Below, one piece after another: positions 1-9,089 of a DNA stretch of 64,000 nucleotides. The stretch is from Streptomyces sp. B21-105. Lineage in GTDB: Bacteria; Actinomycetota; Actinomycetes; Streptomycetales; Streptomycetaceae. The stretch spans positions 7,440,001-7,504,000 of the forward strand of contig NZ_JARUMJ010000001.1 of NCBI RefSeq assembly GCF_036898465.1, in the 5' to 3' direction. The translations under genes and the position numbers were made by a program. The notes beneath the pieces were generated by a model. That model saw only the letters and a list, made by a program, of their open reading frames with translations. It did no database searches and was not told where the DNA came from. Within the stretch, counting starts at the first letter, position 1, and every line of letters starts with the position of its first letter.

Positions 1-828
1 CCCGCGCCCTCCCATGTACGGATCTGCGCGCTGAGAGCGATAGATACCCCATGCTCACAACCGGTTTCTGCCCGTCCATCGAAAGCTGACCGCAGCACTG
101 CTACGACCCACTCGATCGTTTCCGCGTCGGGTTTCTGCGCGTGAGGACACATCACTGCAGTTCAGAGGGGTAGCCCAGAAAGCAGACACGAGCACGGCTG
201 CGCGGCTGGAGTGGACATCGGAGGTCGCGAAGCATTTTCGAAAATCTGCCAGGCCCCTTGACGGGCCACCTTGGCCGGAACAAGCTCTGGCCAGCGGGGC
301 GTAGCAACCGGTTCCTACTTGTTACTACGGTCCTTGCCGGCCACCTGCCTTGCTTGCGGGGCCCGAACCTCTCCCCACTCCTCTCGTCCCTGCGCCAGAA
401 AGAGGACGTCTCATGCGCTCCCACGTCGGTGCTCCTTCCAACGGCCAGGGTCGGTCCGGACGGTGGCGGTCGGCACTGTGGCCGCCTCGACGGCGGGCGT
501 CGGCCGTCCCCTGCGGGTGCCGACCGTGCTGAGCCACCTGCCGACTTCAAGCTCGGGGTCAACCCCGGCCCGGTCAAGCACGAGGGCACCTGGGCAAGGG
601 AGCGCTGCTCCCTTTCGGGCAAGATGCACGACGTCTTTCCGGAGCTGACACCCGGGCCCGAAAGGGCCTCGACATCAAGATCGCCACGGTGGTGCGGGCC
701 GCGCCCGCCCCGAGGCCGCTCCCCGGCCCAGCGCGATGGCGTCGCCGATATGCCGACAACCGGCTTCTACGTGCCCGTGCTCACATGCCCCGAGCAACCC
801 CTTACCGATCTGTTGCAAGGAGTCCCGT
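1..828. other. Gene-free leader upstream of the pectinolytic cluster
   Basis: No open frame here has a convincing start, ribosome binding site or recognisable protein; frames on both strands overlap one another and read as GC-rich shadows. Two structures are visible: a perfect 12-base palindrome ATTTTCGAAAAT at 234-245, and an 11-base inverted repeat CCCTTTCGGGC (610-620) / GCCCGAAAGGG (656-666) about 170-210 bases before the first gene. Either could be a regulator site; neither is assigned. Confidence 0.5.
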
Positions 829-2349
829 ATGAACACGCCTCTGTCCCGCCGCACCGCCCTCACGGCCGCCGGAGCCACCGTGCTCGCCACTGGCCTCTCC
901 GGCGGTCTCACCGCCACGGCGGCTCACGCGGACGCCGACGACTCCGCATCGAAACTGGTCACCTACCCGCGCCCCGCCACCCTGCCGACCAACGTCAGCT
1001 TCAAGGTCCGGGTGCGTCCCGCCCCGAGCGGCACGTGGCAGACCCTGGACATCTACCGGCCCCAACTGGAGGAGATCAACGCCACCACCGGCTCCGGCAA
1101 GGTCTACAGCACGTCGATGGTGTACTTCGACTTCCGAGGCTCCGTGGAACTCGAGATCACCTATCTCAAGGGCGGCGCCACCAAGACCGGGGTGCGGCCC
1201 CGCGCCCTGGGCATCGTGCCCGAACTCCTCGGCGACACACTCAGATTCACCCTCGACGAGCCCCGTGACGTCGTCGTCCAGATCAATGACGAGATCTTCG
1301 ACTGCCTGCACGTCATCACCAATCGCATCGACCCGCATCCGCCGTGCGCGGACGATCCCGACGTGATCTATTTCGGTCCCGGCGTGCACACGGTTGCCGG
1401 GAACGTCCTCACCGTGCCCAGCGGGAAGACCGTGCATCTCGCGGGCGGCGCCGTCCTCACCGCGCAGGTCTACTTCAAGGACGTGGAGAAGGCGGCCCTC
1501 TCCGGCCACGGCATGTTGTACGCCGGCCCTGGGGGGATCCTCTGCGAGGGGAGCAAAGACATCCGGGTCCAGGACGTCATCATCATGAACCCCAACGGCT
1601 ACGCGGGCACATTCGCAGAGAGCGAGAATGTCCACGTCACCAAGGCCAGATCATTCAGCTCGAAGGGCAACGGAGACGGTTTCGACGTCTTTTCCTCGAG
1701 CGGAATCGTCTTCGACGGATGTTTCATGCGCAACTCGGACGACTGCTTCGCGATCTACGCACACCGCTGGGACTACTACGGCGACACCAAGAACATCACC
1801 ATCCAGAACTGCACCCTGTGGGCGGACGTCGCGCACCCCGTCAACGTCGGGACACACGGTAACACCGACGCCCCTGAGGTGATCGAAAACCTCGTCATCA
1901 GAAACGTCGACATCCTCGACCACCGTGAGCCGCAGATGGGCTACCAAGGATGCATCGCCCTGAACCCCGGCGACTCCAACCTCGTCAAGAACGTCCGCAT
2001 CGAGGACGTACGGATCGAGGACTTCCGGTGGGGCCAGGTCATCCACATGCGGATCATGTACAACACGAAGTACAACACCTCGGTCGGCCGCGGCATCGAG
2101 GACGTGTACGTCAAGAACCTCACCTACACGGGCACGCACGCCAACCCGTCCCTCTTCCTCGGCTACGACGCCGAACACGCCATCAAGAACGTGACCTTCG
2201 AGAATCTGGTGATCAACGGGCAGGTCGTCGCGGACTCGATGAAGAAGCCCAGCTGGTACTACACGACCGACGCCATGCAGTGGTTCGCCAACGAGCACGT
2301 GCTCAACCTGAAGTTCCTGACCACCGCCGAGGCGGAGGCGGCGCAGTGA
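829..2349 (+). CDS. Tat-exported beta-helix glycoside hydrolase, GH28-like
   Basis: Secreted protein of 506 residues, probably a polysaccharide hydrolase of the right-handed beta-helix (GH28/polygalacturonase-like) fold. The N-terminus LSRRTALTAAG followed by a hydrophobic stretch and an alanine-rich cleavage region is a Tat signal peptide. An N-terminal beta-sandwich-like part (to about residue 160) precedes the helix, whose rungs show repeated I-x-V/N-V patterns. Candidate active-site blocks in GH28 order are GDGFD near residue 283, NSDDC near 301 and VGTHG near 339, in place of the classical NTD, DD and GHG. I chose ATG 829 because AAGGAG lies 7 bases upstream; the frame is open further upstream without a ribosome site. 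The stop overlaps the GTG start of the next gene by four bases, so the two are probably co-translated. The substrate is inferred from the rhamnogalacturonan genes nearby. Confidence 0.8.
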   Translation: MNTPLSRRTALTAAGATVLATGLSGGLTATAAHADADDSASKLVTYPRPATLPTNVSFKVRVRPAPSGTWQTLDIYRPQLEEINATTGSGKVYSTSMVYFDFRGSVELEITYLKGGATKTGVRPRALGIVPELLGDTLRFTLDEPRDVVVQINDEIFDCLHVITNRIDPHPPCADDPDVIYFGPGVHTVAGNVLTVPSGKTVHLAGGAVLTAQVYFKDVEKAALSGHGMLYAGPGGILCEGSKDIRVQDVIIMNPNGYAGTFAESENVHVTKARSFSSKGNGDGFDVFSSSGIVFDGCFMRNSDDCFAIYAHRWDYYGDTKNITIQNCTLWADVAHPVNVGTHGNTDAPEVIENLVIRNVDILDHREPQMGYQGCIALNPGDSNLVKNVRIEDVRIEDFRWGQVIHMRIMYNTKYNTSVGRGIEDVYVKNLTYTGTHANPSLFLGYDAEHAIKNVTFENLVINGQVVADSMKKPSWYYTTDAMQWFANEHVLNLKFLTTAEAEAAQ

Positions 2350-5300
2350 GCCCGGTCAGCCGCCGCGGCCTGCTGAAGTCCACCACGGCCCTGCTGCTCG
2401 CCGCAGGCACGAACTCCCTCTACGCGCCGGCGGCGAGGGCGGCGGGAGCGCACGACGACACTTACGGAACCGCCTTCGCCCACCCCGGGCTGCTGCACAG
2501 CGCGGCCGATCTCGCCCGTATGAGGTCCGCGGTCGCCCGTCGGCAGGCGCCCGTTTACGACGGTTTTCTCGCCCTCACCGCACACAGCCGTTCGCAGGCC
2601 GCGTACAACGTCCAGAACACAGGCCAGATCACCTCCTGGGGCCGTGGTCCCACCAACTTCATGAACCAGGCCGTCTCCGACTCGGCCGCGGCCTACCAGA
2701 ACGCGCTGCTGTGGGCCGTCACAGGCGACCGCGCCCATGCCGACAAGGCTCGTGACATCCTCAACGCATGGTCCGCCTCGCTGCGGGTCGTCACGGGAGC
2801 CGACGGGCCGCTCGGTGCCGGCCTGCAGGCCTTCAAGTTCGTCAACGCGGCCGAACTGCTTCGGCACACCGGGTACGACGGCTGGGCGAACGCGGACGTC
2901 GCGCGATGCGAGGAGTCGCTTCTGGACGTCTGGTATCCGGCGATCTCCGGATACATGCTCTACGCCAACGGCAACTGGGACCTGACGGCCATTCAGTCCA
3001 TTCTCGCCATCGGTGTGTTCTGCGAGGAGCGCGTCCTCTTCGAAGACGCCCTGCGCTTCGCCGCAGCCGGCGCGGGCAACGGCAGCGTGTCCCACCGTGT
3101 CGTCACGGCGATCGGTCAAGGCCAGGAGAGCGGCCGCGACCAGGGGCACGAGCAGCTCGCCGTGGGCCTCATGGGAGACGCCGCACAAGTGGCCTGGAAT
3201 CAGGGCGTCGACCTGTGGGGTCACGACGGCAACCGCATTCTCGCCAACGCCGAGTACGCCGCCCGCTACAACCTCGGCGGTGACGTTCCCTTCATCCCCG
3301 ACCTCGACCGCACCGGCAAATACATCAAGAAAACTGTTTCCGCGACCGGGCGCGGCTCCCTGCCCCCCATCTACGAGATGTACCTCGCGCACTACGCGGG
3401 CGTCCGGGGTTCGGCGGCACCGTTCACCGAGGCGGCCGTCTTCCGTGGGCCCGGAGGCGCCCGGGTCGTCGAGGGCAGCAACGACGACCTTCCCGGTTGG
3501 GGCAGCTTCGCCTACGCGGGCGCGACGGCCCCCACGCCGACCGTCCCCGCGCCCCCAGCCGGCGTCACGGCCTTGGGGGAGGAACGGGCCGTCAGCATCA
3601 CCTGGCTGCCCTCCGCCTGGGCGACCGGATACACAGTCCTGCGTGCCTCGGTGCCCGCCGGCCCCTACACCCCCCTCGCGACCGACGTGACGAAGCCCGG
3701 GTACTCCGACACCGACGTACGCCCCGGACGCCTCTTCCACTACCGCGTCGTCGCCTCCAACTCTTCCGGAATCAGCGCCAGTTCGGCTGTCGTGTCGGCA
3801 CTCGCCGGACTCCCGGCCCCCTGGTCGGCCACTGATGTCGGCACCGTCGCCGTCGCAGGCTCGGCCGCCTTCGACGGCGAGCGGTTCCTGCTGGAGGCCT
3901 CCGGCGGCCCCGACGCCTGTCGCCTCGTCCACCTGCCGCTGCGCGGCGACGGCTCGGTCACCGCCCGGATCGTGTGGCCGCTCAGCTCCCAATACTCCAA
4001 GATCGGCGTCACCGTCCGCGCATCGCTCGAGGCGGACGCCGCGCACGCCTCGATGCTGATCCAGGGGTTGCCCCTGTACACCTGGAGCGGGGTGTGGACC
4101 GTCCGGCCCCGCACCGGGGCCGCGGTGTCGTCCACCGGGAGCACGCCCGTGCCACCGTCCCAGCAGGAAGCGATCACTCAGAAGGCCTCGTTCCCGATCT
4201 CCGACCTCGGCGCGCTACCGGAGTCCGCCACCCCGCTGGAAGCTCCCCACGTGGAGGGCGCGGGCGACGGATACCGGTTGCGGACGCCTTACTGGGTGCG
4301 GGTGACCCGGAAGGGACGGCGCTTCACGGGAGCCATCTCCGCCGACGGCCTGAAGTGGACCGTCGTCGGCACGACCGAGCTGGACGGTGTGCCGCTCTCC
4401 GCCTACGCCGGCCTCACCTTCACTTCCTGTCTCGGCATCGGCGAGACCTACGCCGAGACGGGCACCGGCGCCTTCGACAACGTAAGCGTCACCGGTGCCG
4501 ACAGGGACGTCTGGAGCACACCCCGCCCCACCCGTACCGCCGCAGACCTGCGCGCCACGCCCCGAGACGGGGAGAGAGTCCGGCTCACCTGGACCGATCC
4601 CGACCTCTCCGCCCGCTACACCGTGCTGCGCGCCTCACGCGCCCATGGACCCTTCCGGGCGATCGCCTCCGATGTCGGTCCCGTGGGATTCGGTGCCCGT
4701 ATCCGGTACACCGATGCGAGCGGCGCCCCGGGATCGACGTATCACTACGCCGTCGCCAAGACCAACTCCACTGGTATGGGGCCTCGTTCAGGGGCATGTG
4801 CCGTCATCGCACCGCCTCTCCCCGTACCGCCGGACCAGGAGACGCCCGCCACGTCCGCTTCTCCGTCCGCCCCTTTGCCGGCTCCCTGGACGCACGGAGA
4901 TCTCGGCGACGTCGTCCGGGACCAACGGGACTACGCGACCCTCGGTGTCGTGGCCGTTCTCACGCCCGGCGACACGTCGTACGACGACGAGACATTCGCC
5001 GTGCGCGGCGCAGGCACCGACCTCAACGTCAACTCGCAGGGTATGACAGCACAGTTCGCCCGCCGGACCGTCTCCGGCGACTGCACGCTCACCGCGCGGC
5101 TGCTGTCCCGGGAGGGAGCGCCCACCGACCGCGTAGGCCTGCTGATGACCAAATCGCTGTCACCGTTCGACCAGGCGGCCGGCCTGATCGTCACCGGTGG
5201 CACGACCGCGCAGCTCATGCTGCGGCCCACGGTGGCCGGCGCCTCCGTGTTCTCCGGCACGACCGACGTCCGGCTTCCCGTCCTGCTGCGACTGAAGCGC

Positions 5301-5483
5301 ACGGGAACCGCTTTCATCGCCTACGTCTCCACCGATGACGGCGTCACCTGGTCCCCCCTCGCCGAGGGCGTGGTCCCCGGCTTCGGCGACGCCCCCTACT
5401 ACGTGGGCCTCGCGGTCTGCTCACGCAACCCGCAGGTCCTCGGCACCGCACGGTTCGGCGAGGTGATCGTCACCTCGGGATGA
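2346..5483 (+). CDS. Tat-exported alginate-lyase-fold protein with FN3 domains
   Basis: Multidomain secreted polysaccharide-degrading protein, 1045 residues from GTG 2346 (GTGA overlap with the stop of the preceding gene). The N-terminus VSRRGLLKSTT plus a hydrophobic segment is a Tat signal. Residues about 40-365 form an alginate-lyase-type alpha/alpha barrel, recognised by FAHPGLL, AYQNALLWAVTGD, NGNWDL and the block QESGRDQGH. It is followed by a fibronectin type III-like domain (about 395-480), a beta-sandwich domain resembling a laminin-G/concanavalin-type module, a second FN3-like domain (about 720-800), and another C-terminal beta-sandwich module (about 850-1045). It shares the lyase domain with the next gene, so the two are paralogues. 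The name alginate lyase reflects the fold; in this pectin-associated locus the real substrate may be another uronic-acid polymer. Confidence 0.8.
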   Translation: MSPVSRRGLLKSTTALLLAAGTNSLYAPAARAAGAHDDTYGTAFAHPGLLHSAADLARMRSAVARRQAPVYDGFLALTAHSRSQAAYNVQNTGQITSWGRGPTNFMNQAVSDSAAAYQNALLWAVTGDRAHADKARDILNAWSASLRVVTGADGPLGAGLQAFKFVNAAELLRHTGYDGWANADVARCEESLLDVWYPAISGYMLYANGNWDLTAIQSILAIGVFCEERVLFEDALRFAAAGAGNGSVSHRVVTAIGQGQESGRDQGHEQLAVGLMGDAAQVAWNQGVDLWGHDGNRILANAEYAARYNLGGDVPFIPDLDRTGKYIKKTVSATGRGSLPPIYEMYLAHYAGVRGSAAPFTEAAVFRGPGGARVVEGSNDDLPGWGSFAYAGATAPTPTVPAPPAGVTALGEERAVSITWLPSAWATGYTVLRASVPAGPYTPLATDVTKPGYSDTDVRPGRLFHYRVVASNSSGISASSAVVSALAGLPAPWSATDVGTVAVAGSAAFDGERFLLEASGGPDACRLVHLPLRGDGSVTARIVWPLSSQYSKIGVTVRASLEADAAHASMLIQGLPLYTWSGVWTVRPRTGAAVSSTGSTPVPPSQQEAITQKASFPISDLGALPESATPLEAPHVEGAGDGYRLRTPYWVRVTRKGRRFTGAISADGLKWTVVGTTELDGVPLSAYAGLTFTSCLGIGETYAETGTGAFDNVSVTGADRDVWSTPRPTRTAADLRATPRDGERVRLTWTDPDLSARYTVLRASRAHGPFRAIASDVGPVGFGARIRYTDASGAPGSTYHYAVAKTNSTGMGPRSGACAVIAPPLPVPPDQETPATSASPSAPLPAPWTHGDLGDVVRDQRDYATLGVVAVLTPGDTSYDDETFAVRGAGTDLNVNSQGMTAQFARRTVSGDCTLTARLLSREGAPTDRVGLLMTKSLSPFDQAAGLIVTGGTTAQLMLRPTVAGASVFSGTTDVRLPVLLRLKRTGTAFIAYVSTDDGVTWSPLAEGVVPGFGDAPYYVGLAVCSRNPQVLGTARFGEVIVTSG

Positions 5484-5486
5484 CCA

Positions 5487-5537
5487 CGTGGATCCCCCAC
5501 GGATCCACCCCACGGATCCACCCCACGGATCCCCCAC
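5487..5537 (+). repeat. About four tandem 13-bp units (ACGGATCCACCCC)
   Basis: Between the two alginate-lyase-fold genes the unit ACGGATCCACCCC is repeated: perfect copies at 5499-5511 and 5512-5524, with partial copies on each side. Every unit contains GGATCC. The tract separates the stop at 5483 from the likely ribosome site at 5541. An upstream in-frame ATG at 5480 would translate the repeat into an H/P/T-rich leader, but it lacks a ribosome site of its own. Confidence 0.75.
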
Positions 5538-5554
5538 GACGGGAGCTGCATCCC

Positions 5555-6802
5555 ATGACCCGCACATCCCCCCACCAGGACCACCCCCCGTTGAGCCGCC
5601 GCGGCCTGCTGAGAACCGCAGGCGGGTTCACCGCGGCGCTCGCCCTCGGAGCGGGCGCCGCCACCGGCGCGGGCCCGGCGGACGCGGCGCCCGCCGCTTT
5701 CACCCACCCGGGCATGCTGCACAACGCCGGCGACATCAACCGCGCCAGGGTCAGGGTCGCCGCGGGCGACGACCCGTGGCTGTCCGGTTGGAACAGGCTC
5801 ACCGCCAACGCCCACTCCCGGTCCACCTGGACGCCCAGGGCGACGGCGACGATCGTCCGCGGCGGCACCGGAGAGAACTACAGCCTTCTCTACAACGACA
5901 TCGCCGCCGCCTACCAGAACGCCCTGCGCTGGCGGATCGCGGGCACCGAGGCCAACGCGCGATGCGCCGCGAACATCCTCAACGCCTGGGCCACGACCCT
6001 GACGTCCGTAACCGGCAACGCCGACCGTTTCCTCGCCTCCGGTCTCTACGGCTGGCAGCTCGCCAACGCGGCAGAACTCCTGCGGGATTACGCCGGCTTC
6101 GACCTGGCAGCCCTCCAGGAGATGCTGATCAAGGTCTTCTACCCGCTCAACAACAGTTTCCTGACCCACCACAACGACGCCTGTATCACGAACTACTGGG
6201 CCAACTGGGACCTCTGCAACATGGCCTCCATCATGGCCATCGGGATCCTCAACGACGACGCCGCCAAGTTCGACCAGGCTGTTTCCTACGCCAAGTCCGG
6301 CGCCGGAAACGGCTCCCTCGTTCACGCAGTGCCGTACCTGTACACCGACGCTGACGGCTACGGCCTCGGCCAGTGGCAGGAGTCGGGCCGCGACCAGGCG
6401 CACACCGTCCTGGGCTTGGGCCAGTTGGGCGCACTCTGCGAGATGGCCTGGAACCAGGGCGAGGACCTGTACGCGTACGACGGCAGGCGCTTCATGAAGG
6501 CCGCTCAGTACGTCGCCAAGTACAACCTCGGCAACGAGGTGCCGTTCACCACCTACACCTGGGGCAGCGGCCAGAACTGCGCACGGAACACGCAGACCGT
6601 CGTTTCCGCAACGTCCCGCGGGCAGGTCCGCCCGGTGTGGGCCATGCTGCACTACCACTACCACGGACGCCTGTCCCTGGACGACAAGTACATATCCCGC
6701 ATGTGCTCCTCCGTCGCCCCCGAAGGCGGCGGAGGGGATTACGGGGCCGCCAGCGGAGGCTACGACCAGCTCGGCTTCGGCACCCTGATGTACGCCAAAT
6801 AG
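5555..6802 (+). CDS. Tat-exported alginate-lyase-fold protein (single domain)
   Basis: Secreted single-domain paralogue of the preceding protein's lyase domain, 415 residues. The N-terminus LSRRGLLRTAG with a following hydrophobic and alanine-rich stretch is a Tat signal. FTHPGMLHNAGD, AYQNALRWRIAG, NYWANWDLCNM and WQESGRDQAH align with the equivalent blocks of its neighbour. I chose ATG 5555 because GGGAG lies 9 bases upstream and because the Tat motif then sits at residues 11-13; the in-frame ATG at 5480 would add 25 residues encoded by a tandem repeat. It follows the previous gene by 71 bases and is probably in the same transcript. Substrate unknown; a uronate-containing pectic polymer is the likeliest guess from context. 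Confidence 0.82.
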   Translation: MTRTSPHQDHPPLSRRGLLRTAGGFTAALALGAGAATGAGPADAAPAAFTHPGMLHNAGDINRARVRVAAGDDPWLSGWNRLTANAHSRSTWTPRATATIVRGGTGENYSLLYNDIAAAYQNALRWRIAGTEANARCAANILNAWATTLTSVTGNADRFLASGLYGWQLANAAELLRDYAGFDLAALQEMLIKVFYPLNNSFLTHHNDACITNYWANWDLCNMASIMAIGILNDDAAKFDQAVSYAKSGAGNGSLVHAVPYLYTDADGYGLGQWQESGRDQAHTVLGLGQLGALCEMAWNQGEDLYAYDGRRFMKAAQYVAKYNLGNEVPFTTYTWGSGQNCARNTQTVVSATSRGQVRPVWAMLHYHYHGRLSLDDKYISRMCSSVAPEGGGGDYGAASGGYDQLGFGTLMYAK

Positions 6803-6903
6803 CTCAAATAGCTCTCCCACCGGCTCGTGCACCGGAATACCGGGCGCTGTTGTGGTGCTCTGGTCATACCGGTGCGCGAGCGCGGCGAAGGGCTGGTGGG
6901 CAA

Positions 6904-8649
6904 ATGGCAGCAGACCGGACGAATCCTGCGGGCAAGGCCCGAGAGGGGCCCGTCCCCGTCTCCGCCCGCGGCCCCGACGCCGCCCGCCTTCCCGACGCCG
7001 ACGCAGCTCCCGTCGTGCGCACCCCTTACGGGGTCGTGCGCGGAAGATACGAGCACGGGATCGCCGTGTTCCGGGGGATCCCCTACGCGTCGCCCCCCTT
7101 CGGCCCCCGGCGGTTCAGACCACCGGTGCCGCCCGAACCGTGGAACGGCGTGCGCGACGCGGGAGCCTTCGGCCCGACACCGCCGAAACCGCCGTACTCC
7201 GACGCCTTCGCCCAGTATCTGTCCGACCCCGCCGTGCCGGGCGAGGACTGCCTCAACCTCAACGTCTGGACCCCCGAGCCCTGCCCCGGCGTACGGCTGC
7301 CCGTCGTCGTTTGGCTGCACGGCGGCGCGCTGACCAGGGGCTCCTCGGCGGTTCCGGTGTATGACGGGCGCCACTTCGCACGCGACGGAATCGTTTTCGT
7401 ATCGATCAACTACCGACTGGGAGTGGAAGGCTACGGACTGTTTCCGGACGCGCCCGCCAATCCCGGTCTGCGAGACCAGCTCGCCGCCCTGGAATGGGTT
7501 CACCGCTCGGTCGGGGCCTTCGGCGGCGACCCCGACAGGGTCACCCTGGCGGGACAGTCCGCCGGAGCCATCAGCGTCGGCGCCCTGATCGCGGCCCCGC
7601 AGGCACAGGGCCTGTTCCGGCGGGCCGTCCTGCAGAGCGGGCCGCCCGAGGCCCTCGAACGGGACAAGGTCCGCCGTATGGTGCGCCGGATGGCCGCCCG
7701 GCTGAAGATCCCCGCCACCGCGGAGGCCTTCGCAACCGTAGACCGGGACCTGCTGCTGCGCGCCCAGGCCGAGGTCGGCAGGCTCAGCAGCCCGGTGCTG
7801 GGCGGGCCCGCCTTCGGCATCGTCGTCGACGGCGATCTCGTGCCGCGCGACCCACTGCAGGCACTCCTCGACGGGGAGGTCGCCCCTGGCATCGACCTGC
7901 TGCTGGGCTGGACACGGGACGAGTACCGGCTCTGGCTGGTGCCCGGCGGGCTGCTGGAGCGCGTCGACCGACTCGGCGCCGTTGCTCTCGCGGGCGCGAT
8001 GGCCCGCTGCCACTGCGGCCCCGAGGTGCCGCGCGGCTACCGTGCGCTGCACCCCGGGGCCGGCACCGCCGAGGTCGTCGGGCAGATGGTCACGGACAGG
8101 CTGCTGCGGCTCCCCCTGCGAAGCCTGGCCGACGCCCGCCCCGGGACGTCGTACGTGTACGAGTTCGCCTGGCCCTCGCTCCGTCCCGGCCTCGGCGCCT
8201 GCCACGCACTCGAACTGGGCTTCGTCTTCGACACCGGCGAGACGGCGGAGTCCGCGAAACTGGCCGGGGAAGGGGTTTCCCAGGAACTGGCCGACGCGAT
8301 GCACGGGGCGTGGACGCGCTTCGCGGCGACCGGGGACCCAGGGTGGGAGGCCTGGAACGCGACGCATCCGGTGCGGATCTTCGGGGAGAGCGACGCCGCT
8401 CGTCTGCCGAAGGATGAGGACGGGGCGCCGCCCGGAGCCGACGGCTCGGCGTACACCGCACACGGCGTACGCGACCGCGAGCTGGCGCTGTGGACGACGC
8501 CGTCACCGCAGGCCGCCCTCCCGGAGGAACCGCTCGACGGGACGCCGATTGCCGATCCCTCGCTCGCTGGACCGTCCCTACGCGGCACAGAGCTGAGGTC
8601 GACGGTACGCCGACTGCGCCGAGCCACCGGGGGGACGAGGGAACGCTGA
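6904..8649 (+). CDS. Type-B carboxylesterase / lipase family protein
   Basis: Alpha/beta-hydrolase of the type-B carboxylesterase family, 581 residues. Recognisable blocks run in family order: TPYGVVRGRYEHGIAVFRGIPYA at the start, EDCLNLNVWTP, the oxyanion-hole segment VVVWLHGGA, the nucleophile elbow GQSAG (about residue 219), and the C-terminal FVFDTGE / AWTRFAATGDP region. No secretion signal is visible, so it is probably cytoplasmic. The ATG at 6904 has only a weak GGTGGG upstream. In this cluster it could remove ester groups from imported oligosaccharides, but the family also hydrolyses many unrelated esters. The C-terminal 60 residues are low-complexity and not part of the family core. 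Confidence 0.85.
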   Translation: MAADRTNPAGKAREGPVPVSARGPDAARLPDADAAPVVRTPYGVVRGRYEHGIAVFRGIPYASPPFGPRRFRPPVPPEPWNGVRDAGAFGPTPPKPPYSDAFAQYLSDPAVPGEDCLNLNVWTPEPCPGVRLPVVVWLHGGALTRGSSAVPVYDGRHFARDGIVFVSINYRLGVEGYGLFPDAPANPGLRDQLAALEWVHRSVGAFGGDPDRVTLAGQSAGAISVGALIAAPQAQGLFRRAVLQSGPPEALERDKVRRMVRRMAARLKIPATAEAFATVDRDLLLRAQAEVGRLSSPVLGGPAFGIVVDGDLVPRDPLQALLDGEVAPGIDLLLGWTRDEYRLWLVPGGLLERVDRLGAVALAGAMARCHCGPEVPRGYRALHPGAGTAEVVGQMVTDRLLRLPLRSLADARPGTSYVYEFAWPSLRPGLGACHALELGFVFDTGETAESAKLAGEGVSQELADAMHGAWTRFAATGDPGWEAWNATHPVRIFGESDAARLPKDEDGAPPGADGSAYTAHGVRDRELALWTTPSPQAALPEEPLDGTPIADPSLAGPSLRGTELRSTVRRLRRATGGTRER

Positions 8650-9089
8650 CCGCAACCGGAGGGGAGGACGGCCTTGCCGACACCACACCGGGTGCCGTGG
8701 ACGGCGGACCGGCGGGCGAGGGCACTGTTTCCGTCGAGCGGACCAGGCGGAGGTCGTACTGTCGACGCTCGGCAGTCCGACCCGACTCGACCTGGCCTGG
8801 CAGTCTGGCCTGCTGTGACGATCTGGCAGGGAAGCCGTTTCTGGGAACTCTCGGCAGCCGTTGCCCGACCCCTGAGGGCTTTGAGCGCGGTGCCTTCCCC
8901 GCTCCCGACGCCGACGCTCACGCTGGTGCCGGCGCCTGGACGGCGTTCGTGTTCCGCACCGCCCGGTCGGGGTGCCCCCCGCCCCCGGTTGCAGTGCCGT
9001 GGTGCCGGACCAGCGGGACAGCCGTTCCTCTCTTCTCGCATCGTGAGGTCCGGGGCCGTCGGAACGCTCACCCTCACCCGACCTGTCAT
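8650..9089. other. Gene-free stretch between convergent esterase and LacI genes
   Basis: Both flanking genes end here. Frames that cross the stretch on either strand have shadow-like composition and no ribosome binding site. I see no clear hairpin terminator, RNA gene or mobile element remnant. Confidence 0.5.
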
